Source: Rummeliibacillus pycnus_A
Lineage (GTDB): Bacteria; Bacillota; Bacilli; Bacillales_A; Planococcaceae
Assembly: GCF_044359855.1 (NCBI RefSeq)
Contig: NZ_CP132291.1
Span: 2,232,001 to 2,296,000 of the forward strand
Length of the DNA stretch: 64,000 nt
Direction of reading: 5' to 3'
The first letter of the stretch is position 1. Each line of letters starts with the position of its first letter. This document shows, piece by piece, positions 7,594-16,131 of the stretch. Made by a program: the position numbers and the translations under genes. Below the pieces are notes generated by a model. It had not been told where the DNA came from. It was given only the letters and a program-made list of their open reading frames with translations, and did no database searches.

Positions 7594-9798
7594 ATGACAA
7601 CTATTAACTCTAAAAACAAAGAAATAACACTTGATATCCAAGGAATGACTTGTGCTGCATGTTCCGCTCGTATTGAACGTGGACTCAATAAACTAGAAGG
7701 CGTGGAACAAGCAACTATTAACTTAGCTCTTGAAACTGGACATATTTCCTTTGATAGCGCAGAACTAAACGAAGATGCACTTATAGCAAAAATTCAAAAA
7801 CTTGGCTATGATGCTGTTGTTCATCAAGAAAATAATGAAAAGGATCACCGCGAAGTAGAAATCGAACGAAAAACACGTGTATTCATCATCTCAGCAATAT
7901 TTTCTTTACCATTATTGTGGACTATGTTTGCACATTTTTCATTCACAAAGGGTGTTTATGTTCCAGAATTTTTGATGAATCCATATGTTCAGTGGGCTCT
8001 TGCTACCATAGTGCAGTTTGGTATTGGTTGGCAATTTTATAAAGGCGCCTATTATGCACTTCGTAATAAAAGTGCCAATATGGATGTTCTTGTTGCATTA
8101 GGAACATCCGCTGCCTATTTTTACAGTGTTTATATTGTACTCAAAAACCGTGAACATATTGGTATGTTTCATCTCGATTTATATTTCGAAACGAGCGCAA
8201 TATTAATCACCTTAATCTTACTTGGTAAGTTATTTGAAGCACGTGCGAAGGGCCATTCATCCGATGCCATTAAAAAACTAATCAAAATACAACCTAAAAC
8301 TGCATTTGTCGAACGAAACGGTACACCATTGGAAGTACCAATTCGTGAAGTACAATTAGAAGATATTTTAATTATTAAACCTGGTGCGTCTATTCCAGTA
8401 GATGCAGTAGTTATTTCTGGAAATTCCGCTGTTAATGAGTCCATGTTAACAGGCGAAAGCTTACCCGTAGATAAATCTACTGGTGACACTATCTATGCAG
8501 CAACGTTAAATGAAAACGGGACATTACGAGTACAAGCAAAAAAAGTTGGGAAAGATACCGTTCTTTCAAATATTATCCGTGTTGTTGAAGAAGCACAGGC
8601 TTCTAAGGCCCCTATTCAACGACTAGCTGATCAGATCTCAGCCATCTTCGTTCCTATTGTTGTCACTTTAGCTGTTATCACTTTCATCGTTAGCTATTTC
8701 TTTTTTACAGATGGCAACTTTACACACTCGCTTGAAAGAATGATTGCTGTTCTTGTTATTGCTTGTCCATGTGCACTTGGATTAGCTACACCAACATCTA
8801 TAATGGCAGGTTCTGGTCGTGCAGCGGAAAATGGAGTTCTCTTCAAAACAGCCGAAGCACTGGAACATACCAATACGATTGATACAATCGTATTCGACAA
8901 AACTGGCACGATTACAAAGGGTGCACCTGTTGTTACAAATTTTTTAGTGCTTAATAAGTACGAGAAAAAAGACATCATTCCCCTTATCGCTGCAGCAGAA
9001 AGGAATTCTGAGCATCCAGTCGCAACTGCCATTACAAACTATGGGAAAGATTATGGCGTATTACCTGCTGTTCAAACATTTAAAGCAATTCCAGGAAAAG
9101 GAATTGAAGCAACCGTTGAAAACAAACAAATTATTATCGGAACAAGGAAATTATTTACAAATCACGATATTACTATTAATTGCGATAGCAATTTTGAAGA
9201 TGAAGGTAAAACAGTTATGTATGCAGCCATTGATCATCAACATGTTGCAACAATTGCAGTGGCAGATGAAGTGAAAGAAACTTCTAAAGATGCCATTCAT
9301 AAACTTCAAAAAATGGGTATCGAAACAATTATGTTGACAGGTGATCAAGTTAAAACAGCCGCTTCTATTGCAAAACAAGTAGGGATTAGCAATGTGATTG
9401 CTGGCGTATTACCAACAGAAAAAGCTGCAGAAGTAGAAAAACTTCAAAAGGAAAATCGCCATGTTGCCATGGTTGGGGACGGACTTAATGATGCACCAGC
9501 ACTTGCGAAAGCTGAAATCGGTATTGCAATGGGAACAGGTACAGATGTTGCCATTGAAGCTGCAGATATTACCGTTATGAAAGGCGATCTCTTAAAAGTA
9601 GTTGATGCTGTAAAAATGAGTCGATTAACTGTTCGTAATATTAAACAAAATCTGTTCTGGGCACTTGCCTATAACTCTATTGGTATTCCAATCGCTGCAT
9701 CTGGATTACTGGCGCCTTGGCTAGCAGGTGCAGCAATGGCATTTAGCTCTGTATCAGTTGTATTAAATGCACTACGATTACAACGAGTTCGATTATAA
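7594..9798 (+). CDS. copA: Copper-exporting P-type ATPase CopA
   Basis: P1B-1 ATPase of 734 residues that pumps Cu(I) out of the cytoplasm. In order: one N-terminal metal-binding domain with GMTCAAC (C20, C23), membrane helices, the actuator TGES loop (LTGESLPV), the intramembrane CPC motif in ACPCALGLATP, the phosphorylation site DKTGT, the nucleotide-binding SEHPVA, and the hinge GDGLNDAPAL. B. subtilis CopA has two N-terminal metal-binding domains; this protein has one, and CopZ may supply the copper. The ATG at 7594 has GAAGGAG nine bases upstream; the TTG at 7585 abuts that site and is rejected. A dispersed repeat begins at the stop codon. Confidence 0.97.
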   Translation: MTTINSKNKEITLDIQGMTCAACSARIERGLNKLEGVEQATINLALETGHISFDSAELNEDALIAKIQKLGYDAVVHQENNEKDHREVEIERKTRVFIISAIFSLPLLWTMFAHFSFTKGVYVPEFLMNPYVQWALATIVQFGIGWQFYKGAYYALRNKSANMDVLVALGTSAAYFYSVYIVLKNREHIGMFHLDLYFETSAILITLILLGKLFEARAKGHSSDAIKKLIKIQPKTAFVERNGTPLEVPIREVQLEDILIIKPGASIPVDAVVISGNSAVNESMLTGESLPVDKSTGDTIYAATLNENGTLRVQAKKVGKDTVLSNIIRVVEEAQASKAPIQRLADQISAIFVPIVVTLAVITFIVSYFFFTDGNFTHSLERMIAVLVIACPCALGLATPTSIMAGSGRAAENGVLFKTAEALEHTNTIDTIVFDKTGTITKGAPVVTNFLVLNKYEKKDIIPLIAAAERNSEHPVATAITNYGKDYGVLPAVQTFKAIPGKGIEATVENKQIIIGTRKLFTNHDITINCDSNFEDEGKTVMYAAIDHQHVATIAVADEVKETSKDAIHKLQKMGIETIMLTGDQVKTAASIAKQVGISNVIAGVLPTEKAAEVEKLQKENRHVAMVGDGLNDAPALAKAEIGIAMGTGTDVAIEAADITVMKGDLLKVVDAVKMSRLTVRNIKQNLFWALAYNSIGIPIAASGLLAPWLAGAAMAFSSVSVVLNALRLQRVRL

Positions 9799-9903
9799 AG
9801 TGAAACTTCTATCAGTGGGGGTTTTCTTCATCCCCCACCTACCTTCTTCACTTGGTCTCTCAATCTTGAGGTGGGGTCTTACTGCCCGTTAATGCTGATA
9901 AAA
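9796..9903 (+). repeat. Stop-codon-anchored intergenic repeat, copy 1
   Basis: The first bases, TAAAGTGAAACTTC, include the copA stop codon. Next come the hairpin GTGGGGG/CCCCCAC (9815-9838), a segment with CTCAATCTTGAG, and the end TTACTGCCCGTTAATG. Copy 2 at 25300 has the same ends and contains about 105 extra bases in the middle, bordered by CCCCCA on both sides, so this copy looks like an internally deleted version, or copy 2 like one with an insert. Confidence 0.75.
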
Positions 9904-9940
9904 AATGGGGCATATCTTTTTGGATATGCCCCATTTTTCT
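9901..9940. terminator. Bidirectional terminator between copA and the gene at 9951
   Basis: Thirteen-base stem (ATGGGGCATATC with GATATGCCCCAT) flanked by A5 on one side and T5 on the other, so it can stop transcription from both convergent genes. Confidence 0.9.
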
Positions 9941-9950
9941 ATATAATTTT

Positions 9951-10244
9951 TTATTTAAGAATACCATGAAGTTCAGTTAATTCGAACAATCGATCTCCGT
10001 GGCGTAAAGCATAACTAAATTCAACAGTTGTATCTTGTTTAGTACCATTTACTGTACTTTTAGCTTTATATTCTTCCATATTTACAGATTCAACTTCAAC
10101 ATTAGTATGTCCAAGTGATTCTAATACTTGAGTTACTTTAAATTTACGTGCAGGCACCAAATCAATTAGTAAAGGAATATCTAAGTCAAGAATGGATTGT
10201 GTACCTTCGTTTGTTTTAATAGTAGCGATTGCTGTAATTTCCAT
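9951..10244 (-). CDS. Conserved hypothetical protein, 97 residues
   Basis: I do not recognise this small soluble protein. It alternates short strands and helices (MEITAIATIKT, LLIDLVPARKF, VEVESVNMEEY, TTVEFSYALRHGDRLFEL), has no Cys, His pair or signal peptide, and looks like a compact alpha/beta fold. The ATG at 10244 follows AGGAGG with about 11 bases between; the longer reading from 10301 runs through that site. It is a single gene convergent with copA; nothing ties it to copper. Confidence 0.75.
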   Translation of the reverse strand: MEITAIATIKTNEGTQSILDLDIPLLIDLVPARKFKVTQVLESLGHTNVEVESVNMEEYKAKSTVNGTKQDTTVEFSYALRHGDRLFELTELHGILK

Positions 10245-10301
10245 CGTTACGAATTCCTCCTTTATCTTAATCACCTTTATTATAGCACTATACAAATTCA
10301 A

Positions 10302-10609
10302 CGAATAAAAGCCTCATTATTGAGTGAATAATAACGACTAAATAGCGAAACTTTATCATTGCCGAGACCCAATTGAAATAAGAATAACTTGAAATAGGCT
10401 ATTTAGATAAATATTTTTCGCTACAACGATTCATTTTTGACACTTTCTATTTGCCAAATATAAAACTTTAGTATTAAACTATCTTTCGTTCTATACTATT
10501 TGTATAAAACATATTTTAAGTTTGCCCCCTTCTTTTTAATTTGTGTTTCTTCACTCGTTCAAGGGTAAACTGTATTTGATTACATTCGTATACAGAAAGC
10601 AGGGTTATT
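10302..10609. other. Intergenic region before the Bmr/NorA-like exporter
   Basis: About 300 AT-rich bases holding the divergent promoters. A nine-base inverted repeat, CTAAATAGC (10338-10346) and GCTATTTAG (10398-10406), is separated by 51 bases; it might loop DNA or be chance. No gene was found. Confidence 0.35.
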
Positions 10610-11779
10610 ATGAAAAAATCCATCATCTTGTTGATGTCAGTTCAATTTTTTGTGTACTTAGGATTCGGCTTAATTATCCCCATTTTGCCAGAGGTGGTTG
10701 TTCAACAAGGTTTTGCTAAAATGCATGTTGGTGGCTTGTTAACAATTTACTCTCTTGCAAGTTTCTTTACTGCTCCTTTCTGGGGAATGTTAAGCGACAA
10801 AATAGGACGAAAAAAACTAATTTTAATAGGGCTACTCGGATTCTGTGTTAGCTTCTTAATGATTTCTTTATTTATGAAATCATTAACAATGCTTTATATT
10901 TCCCGAATTATCGGTGGGTTATTCTCAGGTGCTTTATATACTGCAGTTACTGGATTTATCGCTGATATGTCTACAGAGGAAAATCGCAATAAGTATATGG
11001 GCTTTATGGGGATGTCAATCGGTCTTGGTTTTATCTTTGGACCTGCATTAGGAGGTTTACTAGGAAAAATAAGTTTAAGTACACCATTTACAGTTTCAAG
11101 TATTTTAATCTTCCTACTATTCATCTATGCAATTATCGTTTTAAAGGAACCAGAACGTCATGCAGATACAGAAAAACGATCTATTGTCCCAAAAGGTGCT
11201 TCTACACTATTTAAATATCGTGTACGTTATTTATTCTTATTCTCCTTTTTGGTGACGTTTTTACTTGCTGGTGTAGAATCCACACTGCAATTATTCCAAA
11301 TGGATAAAATTAATATCACAGCTACACAATTAGGTTCTCTATTCCTATTTAGTGGATTTGTAGATTTCATGATTCAAGGTGGTCTTGTACGCCATATTAA
11401 GGATGGTACAGAGGTTAAATGGCTTATTGGTGCGCAAGTCGTTACTGCACTCGGCTTATTCATGTTCCCATTTACAAAAAGTTTAGCATTTGCTGGTCTT
11501 GCACTTTGCGTATTCACCGCAGGAAATGCATTAGCACGTACATTAAATACTTCCCTTTCTTCTAAAGAAGCTGGTGGAAAATACGGAACTGCAGCTGGTC
11601 TTGCCTATTCTATGGATAACATGGGACGCATCATTGGACCATTATTCTTTACATGGATCTTAACAAAACAAGCAAATGTCGTATATGAAATTTCAGGTAC
11701 ATTAGCATTATTAAGTATCCTCATTCTTTTACTATTCAAATCAAGTAAAAAAACATTACGCCAGCAAAACGAAGCGTAA
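10610..11779 (+). CDS. MFS multidrug efflux transporter (Bmr/Blt/NorA-like)
   Basis: A 389-residue, 12-helix DHA1-type drug:proton antiporter, the same length as Bmr and NorA. Motif A (GMLSDKIGRKKL) is in the loop after helix 2, and motif C of antiporters (GLGFIFGPALGG) is in helix 5. Such pumps export lipophilic cations and quinolones; the actual substrates are unknown. The ATG start has AGCAGGG about eight bases upstream. The gene stands alone and ends in a terminator whose loop contains the stop codon of the convergent MFS gene. Confidence 0.88.
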   Translation: MKKSIILLMSVQFFVYLGFGLIIPILPEVVVQQGFAKMHVGGLLTIYSLASFFTAPFWGMLSDKIGRKKLILIGLLGFCVSFLMISLFMKSLTMLYISRIIGGLFSGALYTAVTGFIADMSTEENRNKYMGFMGMSIGLGFIFGPALGGLLGKISLSTPFTVSSILIFLLFIYAIIVLKEPERHADTEKRSIVPKGASTLFKYRVRYLFLFSFLVTFLLAGVESTLQLFQMDKINITATQLGSLFLFSGFVDFMIQGGLVRHIKDGTEVKWLIGAQVVTALGLFMFPFTKSLAFAGLALCVFTAGNALARTLNTSLSSKEAGGKYGTAAGLAYSMDNMGRIIGPLFFTWILTKQANVVYEISGTLALLSILILLLFKSSKKTLRQQNEA

Positions 11780-11791
11780 TGTTCTAATGAC

Positions 11792-11828
11792 AGTTCAGCA
11801 TTCTTTATGTGTGCTGAACTTTTTCTTT
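11792..11828 (+). terminator. Intrinsic terminator of the Bmr/NorA-like gene
   Basis: Nine-base stem AGTTCAGCA/TGCTGAACT followed by TTTTTC. The loop contains the TAA (11805-11807) of the convergent MFS gene, so the two genes overlap in their 3' ends. Confidence 0.85.
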
Positions 11829-13100
11829 TAAGTCAGTTTTAGCGTCTGTCAATTCAGGATAAATCTGTTTTACAACCGATGAACGCATCATATATGATGT
11901 AATTGCTAATAATGCGATACAAGATCCCAATAAAATCCATTGTGGTTCGACATAATCAAATAATATGCCAAAGATCATTGTTCCTAAAGGCATCATCCCC
12001 ATTGCCATAGCCTCCAAAATTCCAAACACTCGACCTCGATAGGACTCTTCCACTTCAGTTTGCATCATGACACCGATTGGAGTATTCACAAAGACTCCAA
12101 ACACCGAAAAACTAAAGAAAATCATAATATAAAAAGTTACGTTTACACTATACGTAAATGCTATCCATAAAGGAATTGCCATTAAACCTAATGTAAATGC
12201 CATCAGTAATATAAATCGTTTAGATTGTAATAAAGGGTACTTTGTCTGCTTTCTTGTAGAAAGAAAAATTGAAGCAATCAACATTCCTACCGCTCCAGCT
12301 GATTCAATGACACCTATATGCTGGGATTTTATCTTCAACACTTCAACTAGGATAAATGTTCCTCCAACACTTAGTGCTGAGAAAAAGAAATTAATCCATA
12401 AAGCAACCAACAATATTGTGGAAACTGATTTCTTTGCTTTTGCATATTGGAAGCCCTCTTTTAAACTTTGGAACATTCCAGTTTCCGCTTCCATTTCATC
12501 CCCTTTTTTACTATATAGCTTGAAGTCCATTGTTGCTTCTAATAAGAATGCAAGCAAATAAGCTACCATATGCACCATTAAAAATACTTCAATAGATACA
12601 AAACCATACATCATACCACCAATTGCCGGGCCCCCTATCTGTGCGATTGACATGGACATTTGGTTAAATGACATTGCTTTTTGAATTCGTTCCTCATTTA
12701 CTAAACAAGCAATGGATGATGAAAAAGTTACACTATTAAACGTAGAAGTTATTGCATAAAGTGCGGTTACCACGTAAATAGATGTAACGGTGATTCCAGA
12801 TGTATAACCGTATATTAATAACCCGCCCATTAACAATACCGTAACGGCTTGTGACGTTAAGATAATCACCTTTTTCGAATATCGATCAGCTAATGAGCCT
12901 GCTATTGATGATAAAATGACTCGTGGCAAAATCGAACAAATCAAATTAATCGCAAAACTTGTAGCAGAACCCGTCATTTTCAAAATGTAAAGACTAATGC
13001 CAAACGTTAACACATTGGTACCTAATAGTGAAATAATCTTGCTAATTGTAAATGTCCATAAGTGATATGTCGCTTTTTTCAACCTTAATGCCTCTTCCAT
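11805..13100 (-). CDS. MFS transporter (MFS_3/MefA-like exporter)
   Basis: A 431-residue, 12-helix major facilitator protein. The segment GSLADRYSKKVIIL is motif A, and the overall pattern (early TFGISLYILKMTGS, then RVFGILEAMAMGMMPLG) matches the MFS_3 group that includes macrolide exporters such as MefA. The substrate is not predictable. It is transcribed away from the HTH-TPR regulator at 13234, and one of the three shared palindromes lies right before its start, so that regulator probably controls it. Confidence 0.85.
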   Translation of the reverse strand: MEEALRLKKATYHLWTFTISKIISLLGTNVLTFGISLYILKMTGSATSFAINLICSILPRVILSSIAGSLADRYSKKVIILTSQAVTVLLMGGLLIYGYTSGITVTSIYVVTALYAITSTFNSVTFSSSIACLVNEERIQKAMSFNQMSMSIAQIGGPAIGGMMYGFVSIEVFLMVHMVAYLLAFLLEATMDFKLYSKKGDEMEAETGMFQSLKEGFQYAKAKKSVSTILLVALWINFFFSALSVGGTFILVEVLKIKSQHIGVIESAGAVGMLIASIFLSTRKQTKYPLLQSKRFILLMAFTLGLMAIPLWIAFTYSVNVTFYIMIFFSFSVFGVFVNTPIGVMMQTEVEESYRGRVFGILEAMAMGMMPLGTMIFGILFDYVEPQWILLGSCIALLAITSYMMRSSVVKQIYPELTDAKTDLKEKVQHT

Positions 13101-13120
13101 TTCTCCCTGCTCCCCTTTTG

Positions 13121-13135
13121 TTTAATCGAATTAAA
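13121..13135. promoter_or_regulatory. Palindromic operator 1 of the MFS/regulator pair
   Basis: TTTAATCGAATTAAA is a near-perfect palindrome 20 bases from the MFS start codon and shares its arms with the two sites at 13138 and 13193. Confidence 0.6.
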
Positions 13136-13137
13136 AA

Positions 13138-13154
13138 GTTTAATTTAATTAAAC
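13138..13154. promoter_or_regulatory. Palindromic operator 2 of the MFS/regulator pair
   Basis: GTTTAATTTAATTAAAC is a 17-bp palindrome two bases from site 1. Together they could hold two repressor dimers side by side over the MFS promoter. Confidence 0.65.
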
Positions 13155-13192
13155 AAATAATAACACGCATACCACTTCCTTCGCAAGCAAAA

Positions 13193-13209
13193 GTTTAATA
13201 TAATTAAAC
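13193..13209. promoter_or_regulatory. Palindromic operator 3, before the HTH-TPR regulator
   Basis: GTTTAATATAATTAAAC differs from site 2 at one central base and lies 24 bases before the regulator's start codon, consistent with autoregulation. Confidence 0.65.
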
Positions 13210-13233
13210 AAAAGAAAGAAACGAGGTGCATCC

Positions 13234-14475
13234 ATGGATACTCTTGGCAACAGAATTCGAACATTACGCAAACAACGAAAATTAACCTTGGCTGCTCTTG
13301 CTGGCGAACACATTACAAAAGGTATGTTAAGTCTAATTGAAAATGATAAAGCAAATCCTTCTATGGAAACCTTACAATATATAGCTGAGCAATTACAGGT
13401 TGATGTCAGTTCTTTATTAGAAGAAGTAAGTATAGTGGAATTACGCGACCTATTAGAGAAAGTTGAAGAGATTTATAATGCAAATACACATTTTGAAGAT
13501 GGTCCACGTCTTGAAATTGCCAATTTGATAAAACCATTTATAGAGGAGCTTCCTGTATGTTATGAGTCTGGAAAGCTATTATCTTACTATGCAAATGTTC
13601 AATCTGATTTGAAAATGGACAATTGGGAACAAAGCTTAGAGCGAGGTTTAGCTATGTTCAAAGAGATGAACATGATGAATGAATGGATGAAAATGAAGAT
13701 TCTTCATTTTTCCATCTATTTTTACGAGCATAATTATGAGCAGGCATTAAAAGTTGGATTAGCTACTGAGGCTGAAGCCAAAAACAATCACTATATGATT
13801 GATACGATTACAGTACTGGATCTTCTCTACTATATTGCTGTAACTTATTTAGGAATAAATGAACGGGAAAAGGGATTGGATTATTTACAAAAAGGATTGC
13901 AATTATCGAAGAAAAATCGATTATTTTATAAAATAGATGACATTTACCGTGTTGCCTGTTATCAAGCAATCATGGACGGCGATGATAAATCTCGAACACA
14001 TTATTTCAATAAATTAGAACAGTATGCTACGTTTGCTGAGGACGAACTATCCTATGCTTACATGTTCCTTATACAAATACATTACTATAATTCTTTTGGA
14101 CACGATTACGAACAAGCATCTGAATTACTTGAACATTATTCCAAAATCAAAGTTGAAGATTTTGCGAACACCTTTTTCTACCTTGTTGAAAAAGGAAAGA
14201 ATTTATACTATTTATCTCATATTGATGAGGCTCTACAAGAATTAGAAAAACTCAAAGAAATGCCGTCCTATTTGCATCATCCTTATGATTTATCAATGCT
14301 TGCAGAAGTCTATTCTTATAAAGCACTTTGTTACGAACAAAAAGGGCAATTATCCAAAGCACTGGAAGAGGCGAAAAAAGGTGTTGATTTTATTGCACCA
14401 TTTATCGATACCCCATACAAAAAATTTATCAATCAAACATACGACATTCTTTGCCAAAAAGCAGATCAAATATAA
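13234..14475 (+). CDS. HTH-TPR transcriptional regulator (XRE/RRNPP type)
   Basis: A 413-residue regulator. Residues 6-60 are an XRE helix-turn-helix (IRTLRKQRKLTLAAL, then MLSLIENDKANPSM); the rest is a run of helical pairs typical of tetratricopeptide repeats, with W, Y and A at the expected spacings. This architecture is that of RRNPP peptide-pheromone sensors such as PlcR and NprR, but many XRE-TPR proteins have no peptide partner. No small pheromone gene is visible directly behind it: the stop is followed within 20 bases by a terminator. The divergent MFS gene and three shared palindromes point to local control of export. Confidence 0.85.
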   Translation: MDTLGNRIRTLRKQRKLTLAALAGEHITKGMLSLIENDKANPSMETLQYIAEQLQVDVSSLLEEVSIVELRDLLEKVEEIYNANTHFEDGPRLEIANLIKPFIEELPVCYESGKLLSYYANVQSDLKMDNWEQSLERGLAMFKEMNMMNEWMKMKILHFSIYFYEHNYEQALKVGLATEAEAKNNHYMIDTITVLDLLYYIAVTYLGINEREKGLDYLQKGLQLSKKNRLFYKIDDIYRVACYQAIMDGDDKSRTHYFNKLEQYATFAEDELSYAYMFLIQIHYYNSFGHDYEQASELLEHYSKIKVEDFANTFFYLVEKGKNLYYLSHIDEALQELEKLKEMPSYLHHPYDLSMLAEVYSYKALCYEQKGQLSKALEEAKKGVDFIAPFIDTPYKKFINQTYDILCQKADQI

Positions 14476-14492
14476 TAGTCTTATTTTCAGCA

Positions 14493-14534
14493 AAAAGCCC
14501 CCGCTCCTTTTCGCCAATAGGAACGGGGGCTTTC
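14493..14534. terminator. Bidirectional terminator between the regulator and tcyP
   Basis: GC-rich stem AAAGCCCCCG/CGGGGGCTTT plus a CTCC/GGAA extension. The minus strand has TTTTT behind it, so it is strongest for tcyP. Confidence 0.88.
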
Positions 14535-14542
14535 ATATCTGA

Positions 14543-15934
14543 CTAAATTTCAGCTAAATCTTGTGCTTCTTTAGAGTTATAAACATCTTTGTCTAATTCT
14601 CCTGTAATACGAGCAGTTGTAACACCTGCAACCATAGCATCATTAACATTTAGTGCTGTACGCCCCATATCAATCAGTGGTTCAACAGAGATTAATACAC
14701 CCGCTAAAGCTACTGGTAGGTTCATAGAGGAAAGTACAATAATGGCTGCGAAAGTTGCACCGCCACCAACACCTGCAACGCCAAATGAACTGATTGCTAC
14801 CACAAGGATTAGCGTTGCGATAAATCCTGGATCTAATGGATTAATGCCAGCACTTGGAGCAATCATAATAGCTAGCATTGCGGGATACACCCCTGCACAA
14901 CCATTTTGACCAATTGAAACACCAAAGGATCCTGCAAAGTTTGCGATACCTTCAGAAACTCCCAAACGTTTTGTTTGAGTTTGAATATTAAGTGGTAATG
15001 TACCTGCACTTGAACGAGAAGTAAATGCAAATAATAATGTCGGAGCTACTTTCTTAATATAAGTGATTGGGCTCATACCTGTTAAAGCAATGATAATCAT
15101 ATGAACTACAAACATTACTGCTAGTGCCACATATGAAGCTATAACAAATTTACCTAAATTGTAAATCGCACCGAAATCTGATGTAGCAATCGTTGATGTC
15201 ATGATTGCTAAAATACCGAATGGAGTCAATCGTAAGACAATTTTAACAACTTGCATCACAAGTGCATAAATTGCATCAATACCAGTTTTAATCAAGTCTG
15301 CAGTTTTTTCATCTTTTCGTCTTACCCCTAAGTATGCGAAACCTAAAAATGCCGCGAAAATAACAACAGCAATTGTTGATGATGATCGAGCACCAGTTAA
15401 ATCTAAAAATGGATTTGCTGGCAATAAGTCTAATATTTGTTGAGGCATTGTTTTATCGCCCATGTCTTTTGTTTTTTGGACGATTTCAGCTGCACGTGCA
15501 TGTTCTGCATCACCTTGCACAAGTTGAGTTGCATCTAAATGGAATCCTAATGCTGAAGCAATTCCAACTGATGCAGCAATTGCAGTAGTCCCTACTAGCA
15601 TGAACAAAATTAGTGTTGCCATTTTACCGAAGCTTTTTCCGACCACTACTTTTGTAAAAGCTGAGATAATTGAAATAAAGACTAATGGCATTGCTACCAT
15701 CTGTAGAAGTTTTACATATCCGGAGCCTGCGATGCTAAACCAATCTACAGATTTCATCACAATTTCTGAAGTAGGTCCGTATGTGAAATGTAATATTAAG
15801 CCAAAAACAATACCCAGCCCTAAACCTGTGAATACTCGTTTAGAGAATGAAACATGTTTTTTATGCATCATTATGAGTAAACCAATGAGCATTACAAAAA
15901 CTACTGCATTGAGAACAATCAAAAATGTATCCAA
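14543..15934 (-). CDS. tcyP: L-cystine symporter TcyP
   Basis: Dicarboxylate/amino acid:cation symporter family protein of 463 residues, exactly the length of B. subtilis TcyP, which it resembles along the whole chain (for example KHVSFNKRV-like start, LLPTNPFLDLTGAR-like loop, FTSRSSAGTLPLNIQ, and VSIGQNGCAGVYPAMLA). It imports L-cystine as a sulfur source. The membrane protein has about eight helices plus two re-entrant loops; the serine-rich FTSRSSAG hairpin is part of the transport site. AGGAGG lies upstream of the ATG. In B. subtilis the gene is under CymR control; I see no clear CymR box here. Confidence 0.93.
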   Translation of the reverse strand: MDTFLIVLNAVVFVMLIGLLIMMHKKHVSFSKRVFTGLGLGIVFGLILHFTYGPTSEIVMKSVDWFSIAGSGYVKLLQMVAMPLVFISIISAFTKVVVGKSFGKMATLILFMLVGTTAIAASVGIASALGFHLDATQLVQGDAEHARAAEIVQKTKDMGDKTMPQQILDLLPANPFLDLTGARSSSTIAVVIFAAFLGFAYLGVRRKDEKTADLIKTGIDAIYALVMQVVKIVLRLTPFGILAIMTSTIATSDFGAIYNLGKFVIASYVALAVMFVVHMIIIALTGMSPITYIKKVAPTLLFAFTSRSSAGTLPLNIQTQTKRLGVSEGIANFAGSFGVSIGQNGCAGVYPAMLAIMIAPSAGINPLDPGFIATLILVVAISSFGVAGVGGGATFAAIIVLSSMNLPVALAGVLISVEPLIDMGRTALNVNDAMVAGVTTARITGELDKDVYNSKEAQDLAEI

Positions 15935-16131
15935 AATAATTCCTCCTAAATTGAATTTTCTATATAAAATACAATCATTAGATTATACTAATAAATCCTA
16001 TCGGTCAAGTAGGTTTTTAATTACAATAAAAAAATTAAATTTCCAATAATATATAATGATGCTTGTAATTCTTTCTTAATAACTGTTATATACGTTATAC
16101 TTAAGAGAAGATTATGGAAGAAGGTGAATAA

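Noticed and set aside
8169..9378. Long open frames antisense to copA
   Set aside because: They have no ribosome binding site, odd composition, and lie within a strongly conserved ATPase gene.
14476..14542. Pheromone peptide gene behind the HTH-TPR regulator
   Set aside because: The space is filled by the terminator; no short open frame with a ribosome binding site fits.
15600..16049. 149-codon open frame antisense to tcyP extending into its promoter
   Set aside because: It is the complement of a conserved transporter, lacks a ribosome binding site and has no recognisable domain.
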